Shown in pieces: positions 17,701-21,604 of a stretch of 21,604 bases of DNA (positions within the stretch are counted from its first letter, which is position 1; each line of letters starts with the position of its first letter). The notes beneath the pieces are model-generated. The model worked only from the letters and a program-made list of their open reading frames with translations, was not told the DNA's origin and did not search any database. This DNA comes from Botryllus schlosseri. Its lineage: Eukaryota; Chordata; Ascidiacea; Stolidobranchia; Styelidae. The DNA lies in assembly GCA_000444245.1 (NCBI GenBank), contig ATSW01004168.1, positions 1 to 21,604 on the forward strand, given 5' to 3'. Position numbers and translations under genes: made by a program.

Positions 17701-18800
17701 ACAAACAAGTTCAATCCACTTTTTCCAACTCTGCTCGAGTGATATAGAATGGCTCGCCTTCATTATATTGTAATTTTCCTCAATTTCAACAGTTTTTGGC
17801 CCTGTTTTCCAAGTCTCAGGACTGACGTTCGAAATACCAATGATGTGGTGACTTTACTATTCTTCGAAGTTATAATGAAATGACAGTCTTGTCAAGTCAT
17901 GACTTGGTTCGAGACATGCACAATGACTCGAGTACAAGTCGAGTCAATACACTATCGAGTCATTTTACGCATTTGAAAAAATGACTAGACTCAAATCTAG
18001 TCAGCAAAAAATTGTGACTCGACATAACAACCCTGCCTTTAGACAAGGTACATCACTATTCATTTGTTAAAAGTGCATCATTTTTGGATTATTGAATTAA
18101 AGTCTAACTGATATTATACCGATTAATTCTTGGATCCCAACTACTCAAAGATAAATACCAATGGTTAGTTTTGGAAATGCGCCATTGAATGCCGTATGTT
18201 TTGAATGTTGGCCGAACATATCGGGGCTATCGGTGAAGGTTCTAGTTAGAATATGATAACTTCTCTGCTATTGTGATGTAAACAGAACCTGAATGTTGGT
18301 GATATGTATTCCTCGTTATATTATGGTGTCTTTGGATACAGAAGGGAGTAGAATTTGTCCAGTCTGCTCCTACTTATTGGTCGATTTTTTTGTATTGGAA
18401 CGCTTGTTGTGCTTGTTATGTGATATTTACAAGTTTTTGGAAATAATTTTGTGCTTTGTGATACAAATCTTTAGAAATGAGTAATTCTTTCAGGATGCAA
18501 GCCTCGGTCATCTGAAAACTGAATCTGACAAAATCAAGGAAGGCTACCAACATCTTTTTGATCAGGTTATAGTCAACGATGACATAGAGGATGCGATAGA
18601 AGCCGTAAAGGTAAACTATTTTTTAAATTTCTCTTTATATACTGGAATAGCTTGATCCATGTGTAATCCATCCGATGTAGATCATGTCAAATAATTTCAT
18701 TTTATTATAAATATGATTTTGAGTTATTTTCTTTTGGCAGAATGCCGTCGAAGAAACTATGGTGAAGCCACAGTGGATTCCTGCTTCGTGGGTGTTCTGA
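5473..18800 (+). CDS. CASK: CASK/LIN-2-type MAGUK scaffold, L27-PDZ-SH3-HOOK-GuK (multi-exon gene)
   Basis: Exons: 5473-5718, 6393-6539, 7899-8084, 9286-9364, 9737-9822, 9887-9955, 12718-12816, 12942-13039, 14156-14268, 14881-14961, 15102-15182, 15715-15809, 16227-16334, 16718-16804, optional 17246-17263, 18494-18610, 18741-18800. All junctions are GT/AG and all phases agree. The product is 583 residues, or 589 with the micro-exon. Rough residues in the longer form: novel basic N-terminus 1-82, L27C 90-148, PDZ 180-262, SH3 272-337, HOOK 338-374, GuK 395-589. CASK rather than another MAGUK is indicated by [15 protein letters not shown] in [13 protein letters not shown] and IPSPELQEW in SH3, [14 protein letters not shown] in [15 protein letters not shown] in GuK and the terminal [14 protein letters not shown] links adhesion receptors to LIN-7 and the cortical cytoskeleton at synapses and junctions. 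The classical CaMK and L27N domains were not found in the 5.4 kb upstream. The first exon is the least certain part. Confidence 0.93.
5991..6200. mobile_element. CAGACTTGTGCAAACT-type hAT-like MITE, truncated copy
   Basis: It starts CAGTCTTGTGCAAACTGC, then an ACTAGAACTAGA-rich body, and runs to TTAGTTGACGGTC, which matches the near-terminal block of the copy at 13536-14034. The far terminus is missing and replaced by a different repeat. No target duplication is seen. Confidence 0.6.
6205..6300. repeat. CAGGGGTAATCGTCAG dispersed repeat, partial copy
   Basis: The blocks ATATTGAAATA, CACTTTCGACTGACACTCG and CCAGGGGTAATCGTCAG match 7125-7195 and 14385-14475 in the same order. It lacks the GAGCTTCTTGGAGGT part carried by the other two copies. 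Confidence 0.6.
6393..6539 (+). CDS. CASK-like exon: L27C domain, first part
   Basis: Phase 0 to 0, 49 codons, YYDFIAEK to LLQPHVM, with acceptor TTTCTTTGCAG and donor GTGAAT. It aligns with the CASK segment LYDKI...SDAVQRAKEVLEEIS...LKRILTQPHFM, the helix pair of the second L27 domain that heterodimerises with LIN-7/Veli in the known family. The exon begins just where CASK L27N ends, so whatever lies upstream decides whether L27N is present. Confidence 0.9.
6570..6900. mobile_element. Rearranged repeat remnants, including an end of a GACTCGAGTC MITE
   Basis: The segment 6690-6835 contains several GACTCGAGTCGA palindromes and ends TTGGTTACGACCCTG, resembling the ACAACCCTG right end of the element at 4744-5292. 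It is followed by AGAATTAG/GCTATAATCCTAATT blocks of the TTAGATT family. Earlier sequence near 6615-6650 resembles 3059-3090. These are eroded fragments; no intact ends are seen. Confidence 0.55.
7070..7195. repeat. GAGCTTCTTGGAGGT / CAGGGGTAATCG dispersed repeat
   Basis: Blocks GAAGAGCTTCTTGGAGGT, GAACTTCAATA, ATATTGAAATAAAC, ATATTTTCAGCTGAC and CAGGGGTAATCGTTAGCA occur in the same order as at 14333-14475. Two copies this similar in one locus indicate an interspersed family of at least 125 bp. Ends and class are unknown. Confidence 0.65.
7542..7790. repeat. Left end of a TAGGGTTGTTCAA-type element next to dispersed repeat copy B
   Basis: TAGGGCTGTTCAAATAAATAACT at about 7543 is the family left terminus, but the body that should follow is absent. 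From 7619 the sequence instead matches the repeat at 1346-1500. The open frame at 7597-7785 is therefore repeat-derived. Confidence 0.5.
7899..8084 (+). CDS. CASK-like exon: end of L27C, linker and start of PDZ
   Basis: Phase 0 to 0, 62 codons, with acceptor CATTTCAG and donor [20 protein letters not shown] closes L27C (CASK: ALLQTHDVVAHEV). An acidic, Pro/Glu-rich and Gly/Asn-rich linker of about 33 residues follows, and the exon ends with [14 protein letters not shown], the first strand of PDZ just before the ligand-binding GI turn. Splitting PDZ at this point matches CASK gene structure as I understand it. Confidence 0.93.
8101..8625. mobile_element. Complete hAT-type MITE (TAGGGTTGTTCAA ends) 16 nt inside an intron
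   Basis: The left end TAGGGTTGTTCAA and right end TTGAACAACCCTA are inverted repeats. They are flanked by 8-bp duplications CGGTACAC (8093-8100) and TGGTACAC (8626-8633), differing at one base. Length is 525 bp with no transposase. The body carries a GTGAAGCTGCAGGAG / TTCAATTCAAACCAG block and a related second half near 8515-8550, so it looks internally duplicated. One mismatch in the duplication implies an older insertion than the element at 4744. It begins only 16 bases after the splice donor at 8085. Confidence 0.85.
8907..9235. mobile_element. CAGACTTGTGCAAACT-type hAT-like MITE, inverted orientation
   Basis: It begins CAGACTTGTGCAAACTACC and proceeds through GTCAACTAG to a body of TAGTTCTAGTTCTAG and TTTTGAAAAGTGAGTAG units. 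This is the reverse complement of the ACTAGAACTAGA body in the copies at 5991 and 13536. Comparing the copies shows that both termini carry CAGACTTGTGCAAACT-like inverted repeats. The other end of this copy is eroded. Confidence 0.6.
9286..9364 (+). CDS. CASK-like exon: PDZ, ligand-binding loop to HGGMIHRQ
   Basis: Phase 0 to 1. [20 protein letters not shown] then GMIHRQ; the preceding exon supplies EPL so the carboxylate-binding turn reads [13 protein letters not shown] is a signature shared by CASK and MPP1. The donor GTGAAT splits a Gly codon. Confidence 0.93.
9410..9660. repeat. AAGTAGAAGTA-type dispersed repeat (inverted partner near 15935-16190)
   Basis: Units such as CTCAAGTAGAAGTAACATCAC and GTACTTTGAAAAGTAGAAGTAC recur, in reverse complement, as ACTTCTACTTGATAG and TTTCTACTTCCACTTGA in the intron at 15935-16190. 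It sits within the intron between two PDZ exons. Its ends are not defined. Confidence 0.5.
9737..9822 (+). CDS. CASK-like exon: PDZ, LHVGD to helix B
   Basis: Phase 1 to 0. [13 protein letters not shown] then [11 protein letters not shown]. The acceptor is ACACAG and the donor GTTTGT is a weaker variant. Helix B lacks the His at its first position that defines class I PDZ domains, as in CASK, so a class II ligand preference is expected by family resemblance. Confidence 0.93.
9887..9955 (+). CDS. CASK-like exon: end of PDZ
   Basis: Phase 0 to 0, 23 codons, [20 protein letters not shown] then SCE. Only 64 nt of intron separate it from the previous exon. Vertebrate CASK has a Ser-rich linker of about 35 residues after SCE, whereas insect CASK joins almost directly to SH3. 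The present gene resembles the short-linker form. Confidence 0.92.
10140..10345. repeat. Dispersed TTAGATT/GAATTAG repeat, medium copy
   Basis: It contains 'AGATTAGAATTAGAATTC', 'GCTACACAATTT' and 'ACAACAAAAATCAAGTTCAC'. The last is matched by 'GCGACAAAAACCAAGTTCAG' near 15373. The start CAGGGATGGAAAAC looks like a hAT-type end, but no partner end was found. Confidence 0.5.
10440..10620. mobile_element. Right half of a TAGGGTTGTTCAA-type MITE
   Basis: It shares ATCGTTTTTGTAGACAACTTG, 'TTCATGGGTTAGCCGGTAAAA' and the end AAAGTTATTTTTGATCAACCC with 8415-8625. The left half is missing, so no target duplication can be read. Confidence 0.65.
10980..12020. mobile_element. GACTCGAGTC-type element pieces interrupted by a minisatellite
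   Basis: Left piece 10980-11160 and right piece 11880-12020 both carry repeated GACTCGAGTC / GACTCGACTTG palindromes like the MITEs at 4744 and 17497. Between them lies the tandem array at 11225-11880. Clear termini are not preserved, so it is either a copy whose interior was expanded by a tandem array or two fragments on each side of it. Confidence 0.55.
11225..11880. repeat. Minisatellite, about 12 imperfect units of 46-67 bp
   Basis: The core GAGGCATTCGATATCACCC followed by AAAAGTGAAAAACTG and GTATATTATAAATG recurs. Cores start at about 11251, 11308, 11364, 11410, 11467, 11524, 11575, 11624, 11674, 11733, 11800 and 11857. The commonest spacing is 57 bp. The units are diverged rather than freshly amplified. 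The array keeps one frame open for 162 codons (11169-11657) with a repeated RHSISPK phrase. Nothing suggests this is translated: it is inside an intron, lacks splice support, and degenerates in frame before the array ends. Confidence 0.85.
12718..12816 (+). CDS. CASK-like exon: SH3, first part
   Basis: Phase 0 to 0, 33 codons. [19 protein letters not shown] is the variant ALYDY strand typical of MAGUK SH3 domains. [10 protein letters not shown] follows. The acceptor is CTCTACAG and the donor GTAAGT. Confidence 0.95.
12942..13039 (+). CDS. CASK-like exon: SH3, second part
   Basis: Phase 0 to 2. [14 protein letters not shown], then [19 protein letters not shown]. The WW and the GIIPS turn are the conserved SH3 core. 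It is the most CASK-like stretch in the window. The donor GTGAGT splits the Trp codon. Confidence 0.95.
13040..14155 (+). other. Intron at the SH3/HOOK boundary
   Basis: 1.1 kb, containing the ACTAGA-family element at 13536-14034. The rest shows no coding or repeat signal I can identify. The acceptor is TTTGTTTGTCGCAG. Confidence 0.75.
13536..14034. mobile_element. CAGACTTGTGCAAACT-type hAT-like MITE, longest copy
   Basis: The left end is CAGACTTGTGCAAACTAGAA and the right end GCAGTTTTTGCAAGTG, an imperfect inverted match. The body is rich in ACTAGAACTAGA and AACTAAAACTAAAAC, with 'TTAGTTGACGGTCAACTA' before the right end. The flanks (GCTGTGAC and ATAACTGA) do not form a clear duplication, so the borders or the hAT assignment are less secure than for the TAGGG families. 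About 165 bp of unrelated-looking sequence (13740-13900) lies within. Confidence 0.6.
14156..14268 (+). CDS. CASK-like exon: HOOK region
   Basis: Phase 2 to 1. [20 protein letters not shown] then [17 protein letters not shown]. The Lys cluster followed by KDKY is the basic stretch of CASK and MPP1 that binds protein 4.1 FERM domains in the known proteins. CASK usually has WFGKKKK; here a second Trp replaces the Gly. The donor GTGCGT is slightly off consensus. Confidence 0.94.
14333..14490. repeat. GAGCTTCTTGGAGGT / CAGGGGTAATC repeat with self-inverted end
   Basis: Blocks match 7070-7195. ATATTTTCGGCT at 14401-14412 and AGCCGAAAATAT at 14462-14473 are exact reverse complements. The sequence between holds CAGGGGTAATC and, inverted, GACGATTGCCCGTGACGAGTGT. 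The CAGGGGTAATCGTCAG core is thus present head to head with itself, as expected for a hairpin or inverted-dimer repeat. Confidence 0.65.
14881..14961 (+). CDS. CASK-like exon: HOOK to start of GuK
   Basis: Phase 1 to 1. [13 protein letters not shown] is the conserved MAGUK hinge. RRKTLILLG is the first GuK strand, ending at the degenerate P-loop. CASK has KLPAFKRKT where this gene has RMNNVRRKT. The acceptor is TCTTTTACAG and the donor GTAAGT. Confidence 0.95.
15102..15182 (+). CDS. CASK-like exon: GuK degenerate P-loop
   Basis: Phase 1 to 1. [20 protein letters not shown] then LFSYPIP. The P-loop has GVGRRH instead of the GSGKST-like nucleotide-binding loop of active guanylate kinases, exactly as in CASK, so GMP kinase activity is not expected. 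The acceptor is TTCATTACAG and the donor GTGAGT. Confidence 0.95.
15265..15610. repeat. Dispersed TTAGATT/GAATTAG repeat, long copy
   Basis: It contains 'TTGATTAGAATTAGG', 'ACAAAAACCAAGTTCAG' and 'ATAAAATGATAGCAAAGAAA' in the same order as the blocks at 3190-3620 and 10200-10345. It ends about 100 bp before the next exon. Confidence 0.5.
15715..15809 (+). CDS. CASK-like exon: GuK GMP-binding lobe, diverged motif
   Basis: Phase 1 to 0. [18 protein letters not shown], then [18 protein letters not shown] and most GuK domains read HTTRPP...E.G..Y.F. Here the Arg, the Glu and the Tyr of the site are kept, but the Pro-Pro and the following basic residue are replaced by AQQ. The acceptor is ACCCGCAG and the donor GTGAGC. 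Confidence 0.93.
16227..16334 (+). CDS. CASK-like exon: GuK core
   Basis: Phase 0 to 0, 36 codons. [20 protein letters not shown] then [16 protein letters not shown]. This is one of the most conserved parts of the GuK domain ([11 protein letters not shown]). The donor GTCTGA is weak, but the frame, the phase and the next exon fix it. Confidence 0.93.
16718..16804 (+). CDS. CASK-like exon: GuK, ALKLLR to variable loop
   Basis: Phase 0 to 0, 29 codons. [20 protein letters not shown] then VLSTAEIQR. The acceptor ATTAAAG is non-ideal, but the join to VEPQ is exactly that of CASK (VEPQALK). It is followed by GTAAGT. Confidence 0.93.
16940..17045. mobile_element. ACTAGA-type hAT-like element, internal fragment
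   Basis: GCTACAACTAGAACTAATC and TGCAACTAGATCTAGAAC units with 'TTTCAAAATCTGCAAC' spacers match the body of the copy at 13536-14034. The ends are lost. Confidence 0.5.
17246..17263 (+). CDS. CASK-like gene: 18-nt micro-exon (SQLPLD), probably alternative
   Basis: TCGCAACTACCGTTGGAT lies between a strong acceptor (CATTTTCAG) and a consensus donor (GTAAGT). It is six codons long, so including or skipping it keeps phase 0 between the exons at 16718-16804 and 18494-18610. Without it, the distance from FIEAP to the DASLGHL motif is one residue longer than in vertebrate CASK. With it, the variable GuK loop grows by six residues. That makes a skipped/included isoform switch likely. Confidence 0.68.
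17497..18035. mobile_element. GACTCGAGTC-type hAT MITE, second near-complete copy
   Basis: Left end TGGGGTTGTAACC and right end ATAACAACCCTG. The opening 'AAGTCACAAGTCAATCTCAC' and the closing ATTGTGACTCGACAT match the element at 4744-5292 over nearly the whole length (539 against 549 bp). Flanking bases do not give a clear 8-bp duplication, and the left end has changed, so this copy is older or was altered after insertion. Confidence 0.75.
18494..18610 (+). CDS. CASK-like exon: GuK, C-terminal helices
   Basis: Phase 0 to 0, 39 codons. [20 protein letters not shown] then [19 protein letters not shown]. It corresponds to CASK DESLQRLQKES...YAHYFD..IINNEIDETI. The acceptor is CTTTCAG and the donor GTAAAC. 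Confidence 0.94.
18741..18800 (+). CDS. CASK-like last exon and stop
   Basis: [19 protein letters not shown] then TGA. The PQW.P.SW.[YF] ending is shared by CASK and MPP1 and marks the true C-terminus; the final residue is Phe instead of the usual Tyr. The acceptor is TTTTGGCAG. Confidence 0.96.
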   Translation, partial: NAVEETMVKPQWIPASWVF

Positions 18801-19500
18801 TTCCACATTACGATGTAACATTGCCAATTTTGTAGTCTAAGTAAATATTACTTTGCTGCCGTTACGTAAATATCCTTATAGATCTTGATTTTTTTCTTCT
18901 TTCCTTCGTTTTCAATTAGTTCTGAGCATGTCGGCCGTTCGGATCGGAACAAAGTCATGCCGTTTGCAATTGTTTTCCCAAAAATGAATCCATAAATTGC
19001 GTTACGCTGTACCGTGTTCGAATTATAATCAATGTTCATTTTTTGATGTAATCAACATTAAGTAATGAGAAAATGTTTGTTCACGTTTTTGGTACCTCGG
19101 GGAAAAATACGTGATTTAGCGCACCGCAAATCGTGATCGCATTATATCTGAGGTGTTCGTACATTTGATATATCGTGGATTAAATTAATTTGCTTGAATA
19201 AACTCTAAAAATAGTGAAATTACGTTTTTAAACAAAAATATGTAGACTGTTAGCATTTACGGGTGTACATCTCATATCCCATCATTGTCTGTCTGGTGCT
19301 GATTTTCCCATTTCTACATGAAGCGTGTAGGCTTTCAGTACGGCGTGGTTAGTTTTGCGTTCTCAGATTTACTGTGTTGGCCGCGAATTTTCTCAATTTC
19401 GTATCATGTGTGCTTAGTGCCCTTGCCGATATTTCGATCCAATATCATGTAATAAATACTTATTAATTGCATTGTCGACTCTGTTTGAGAGGTGTTTTTC
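18801..19500 (+). terminator. 3' UTR with poly(A) signals at 19197 and 19451
   Basis: No open frame continues past the stop. AATAAA occurs at 19197-19202 and 19451-19456. The second is followed 25-45 nt later by a GU-rich run (CTGTTTGAGAGGTGTTTTTC, 19481-19500), the usual downstream element, so cleavage near 19470 is favoured. That gives a 3' UTR of about 670 nt; use of the first would give about 420 nt. Confidence 0.65.
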
Positions 19501-20730
19501 AAGAATTGGTGTCTCTCGGGTGTAATAGACACTGTCTATGACCGAATTTCGCTGCCGAGATACTGCAAGAGAAATCAACTTCTAGTAACGTGCGACGAGG
19601 TTCATGGTTGGGAGGCACTGACCCTTCAAAGCAGCGGGCACCAACACGTGGCCCGGGATCTGATTTGAAATGCTGGAATTGATTTCTATTTCAAAATATT
19701 ATTGTTGTTGTTGTTTCGAAATAAGCTACTCTCCTGTGCCCAACATCACGATTCCTTGCTGGCTGATACGGCTACGGCTTGGGCCCATTTGATTTAGGAA
19801 TTTAGGATATGATTCCCATCGTTCTAACAAGATTTGTCGCCAGTGTGCGACCTGTGTTTTATCTCTTTATACGCGATAAAGTCTGTCCAATATTATCAGA
19901 TTACCGGAATGGGGATTCTCTTCCACGGCGGTGGCATTCTGTAAATCAATTAGAACGGGCTGCATCAAAAGATACGTTCAGACAAATTTGATAATGGAGG
20001 ATCCAACATGTCTAATATTTATCAACCAATCTTCTGGGAGAGGATGGTGAAGAACATTGAAACATTTGTGTGAACTGGTTCCGGTCCTATATTGACAGTC
20101 CTCGGTGAAAAGGTGGCGTCTCCTGAACGAGTGTCATAGCAGCGGTCTTCAATGTTAAATTAAATCCTGGACTAATCAGTAAACCAATGATATAAATACA
20201 ATGATTGGAAACTCCCGCGAGCTCTGCGTTTCAGCGTGTTCCGAGTCACGCTTCATCGCTTACACAGTTACGTTGTAAACAAAACCTCCCTCGGCAATAC
20301 GCCTTTGACGTACTAGCAATAATATGATAAAGTTTGCTTTATTACATCATTGGCAGCCAGCGTTAACGTGCTGAATATAGTTTTAGAGACGTATTTCTTT
20401 CTAGCGTCTGGTATTCATTCCTGACTAGACCAGCGGACCGCAGCCGTGGAAGCAGTTTCTTCTCCATCATTCAAGTCGAAATCTCTGCATGTGCATATTA
20501 CGCTAATTATATCCACATTTAACATGGACTTGATATGTTGGTAAAATCGATGTCCCAGTGAGCCTGCGTGATGTACAATATTGTTTTGCGAAGTTATCAA
20601 GCATTTAACAATGGTGGCTAGTATGTAATATGGGTCAGAAGACTCATTTTAAAATTTATTGAGTCAAGGCATTCAAAATTTTTATACACTTGCCACTGTC
20701 CATTCAAAGTGCAATGTACTTTTTGTATAG
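19501..20730. other. Intergenic stretch, possibly holding the promoter of the right-hand gene
   Basis: Less AT-rich than the introns, with few of the repeats seen elsewhere and no recognisable exon or RNA gene. A 60-codon frame at 19809-19991 has no recognisable product. The region separates the poly(A) site of the CASK-like gene from the next start codon on the same strand. No TATA box or other core element stands out. Confidence 0.45.
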
Positions 20731-20753
20731 GTTATACTTTTCATCGTTATAAG

Positions 20754-20962
20754 ATGGCCTCCTCATCTACTTTAACTGTCGTAGTTGACATGGAAGATGC
20801 AATGGGAGACGAAATTGAGGCAGTAGCGGAAAAGAGCAGGTTAGCATGCAATGTAAGACACATGCCGCAAGTTATTCACCCTCAACACACTCCCAGATTC
20901 GACCAGCACCATCTATGTGACGGAAGTATTCCAACAGTTGAAGTTATTATGGACGAAAGAAA
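20754..20962 (+). CDS. Unrecognised gene, exon 1 (start at 20754)
   Basis: ATG at 20754 in the context AAGATGG is a strong initiation site and the first ATG of a frame open from 20622 (TAG at 20619). It encodes an acidic start (MASSSTLTVVVDMEDAMGDE), then a His/Gln-rich stretch (HMPQVIHPQHTPRFDQHH). The donor GTAATC at 20963 leaves phase 2, which fits the next exon. Read without splicing, the frame stops three bases later. An acceptor-like TTTTTGTATAG at 20720-20730 leaves open that the exon is preceded by another. Confidence 0.6.
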
Positions 20963-21023
20963 GTAATCCTACCGTAAAANTAATAAATTTCCAATTCAAC
21001 AATTCAATTCCGCTTCCTTGCAG

Positions 21024-21073
21024 TTATTTGTCAAATCAAATGGTCACCAGCAGTTCATCAGAGGGGTATCAAT
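21024..21073 (+). CDS. Unrecognised gene, exon 2 (50 nt)
   Basis: Bordered by a strong acceptor (CTTCCTTGCAG) and a consensus donor (GTAAGT). In the phase left by exon 1 it reads NYLSNQMVTSSSSEGYQ and leaves one base, which exon 3 completes as Tyr. The Ser-rich content gives no functional hint. Confidence 0.65.
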
Positions 21074-21289
21074 GTAAGTAAGGCGCCACTTAAGGTAGTA
21101 TTTGTCACTAATGCTTTGATAGAATCAACTACAAGATATGAAGTACTATTTAGATGCTTTGTATACAGATTGCAGGCTAAAACAAGACCGCATATTCAGT
21201 TAAGCATAACTAAATACACAATACAGGCTGATTTAGNCATTTTGTCGCTTTAGTTCATTCATGAACCTGAGTTTCCTAAACAGTTACAG

Positions 21290-21604
21290 ATGAAGAAATC
21301 AAAAGTGCATNGTCCAGGAGCACCAACGGTCAAATACTACCAGACAACTTGTTTAAGTATTTGAAGAACACGATTGAGAAGGCCAGTAGTGGGAGCCAGT
21401 TGATGTACATGTTCAGCTGTGATGGTATGACACTTCCAGAACAGTTCCCAAGTCAGCCAAGAGTATTTCTACTTCAAAGTGTGCGCAGAGTATTCGACAT
21501 AGCGTCATCCAAATTTCACAGAAAGAAACCTAGTAAAAAGGAAGTTAATTGTGACCTGACCAAGGATGAAATGTATATCATACAGTATATTGNCGGCTAT
21601 ATAC
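21290..21604 (+). CDS. Unrecognised gene, exon 3, partial; possibly transposase-derived
   Basis: The acceptor AACAGTTACAG is followed by a frame open for 104 codons to the window edge, in the phase required by exon 2. It reads LPDNLFKYLKNTIEKAS, MFSCDGMTLPEQFPSQPRVF, KFHRKKPSKKEVNCDL and ends LTKDEMYIIQYIxGYI, with two N bases inside. The closing hydrophobic YI.GYI phrase after LT.DE resembles the YVAGY segment found in several DNA-transposase and THAP9-like proteins. That is a weak family impression only. The three phased introns favour a host gene or a domesticated transposase over a simple transposon copy. Confidence 0.5.

Larger units (their letters stand above)
16805..18493 (+). other. 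Intron region flanking the GuK micro-exon
   Basis: It contains an ACTAGA-family fragment (about 16940-17045), the 18-nt micro-exon (17246-17263) and a GACTCGAGTC MITE (17497-18035). The stretch 18040-18480 shows no recognisable feature. Confidence 0.75.

Noticed and set aside
19809-19991. 60-codon + strand frame between the two right-hand genes
   Set aside because: Chance-length frame with no recognisable motif, start context or splice support.

Overview
The window looks like nuclear DNA of an invertebrate animal from a draft assembly. It is AT-rich, contains a few N bases, carries small coding exons (18-246 nt) with canonical GT/AG borders in introns of about 0.1-2.8 kb, and is crowded with short non-autonomous DNA transposons. 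I cannot name the species. A marine invertebrate such as a tunicate or other deuterostome is a guess, not a reading.

Layout. (1) Positions 1-1340: a reading frame ending at 1252, followed by an AATAAA at 1328. It reads like the last exon of an unrecognised + strand gene with a basic, His/Arg-rich tail. (2) Positions 1340-5470: no convincing exon. Old dispersed repeats lie here, including a complete hAT-type MITE (4744-5292) with a perfect 8-bp target duplication. (3) Positions 5473-18800: the main gene, a + strand MAGUK scaffold of the CASK/LIN-2 family. I could place every exon from the second L27 domain through PDZ, SH3, HOOK and guanylate-kinase-like (GuK) domains to the stop codon, with matching splice phases. 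An 82-codon exon at 5473-5718 starts with ATG and ends in a donor whose phase joins the L27 exon. If it is the true first exon, the product has 583 residues, or 589 when an 18-nt micro-exon is used, and lacks the CaM-kinase and first L27 domains of classical CASK. (4) Positions 18801-19500: 3' UTR with poly(A) signals, then an intergenic stretch. (5) Positions 20754-21604 (edge): three exons in phase that open a second gene, possibly transposase-derived, running off the right end.

How it works together. From the family, the CASK-like product would be a membrane-associated scaffold: L27C pairs with LIN-7, PDZ binds tails such as those of neurexin or syndecan, and the HOOK basic stretch contacts protein 4.1. 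The hypothesised short N-terminus would drop the docking sites for Mint/LIN-10 (CaMK domain) and SAP97/Dlg (L27N) and offer a polybasic, Ser-rich segment in their place.

The introns are a record of small hAT-like elements. There are three recognisable groups: ends TAGGGTTGT with GACTCGAGTC-rich bodies; ends TAGGGTTGTTCAA; and ends CAGACTTGTGCAAACT with ACTAGA-rich bodies. Two further dispersed families have undefined ends, and a 12-unit minisatellite sits between pieces of a GACTCGAGTC element.
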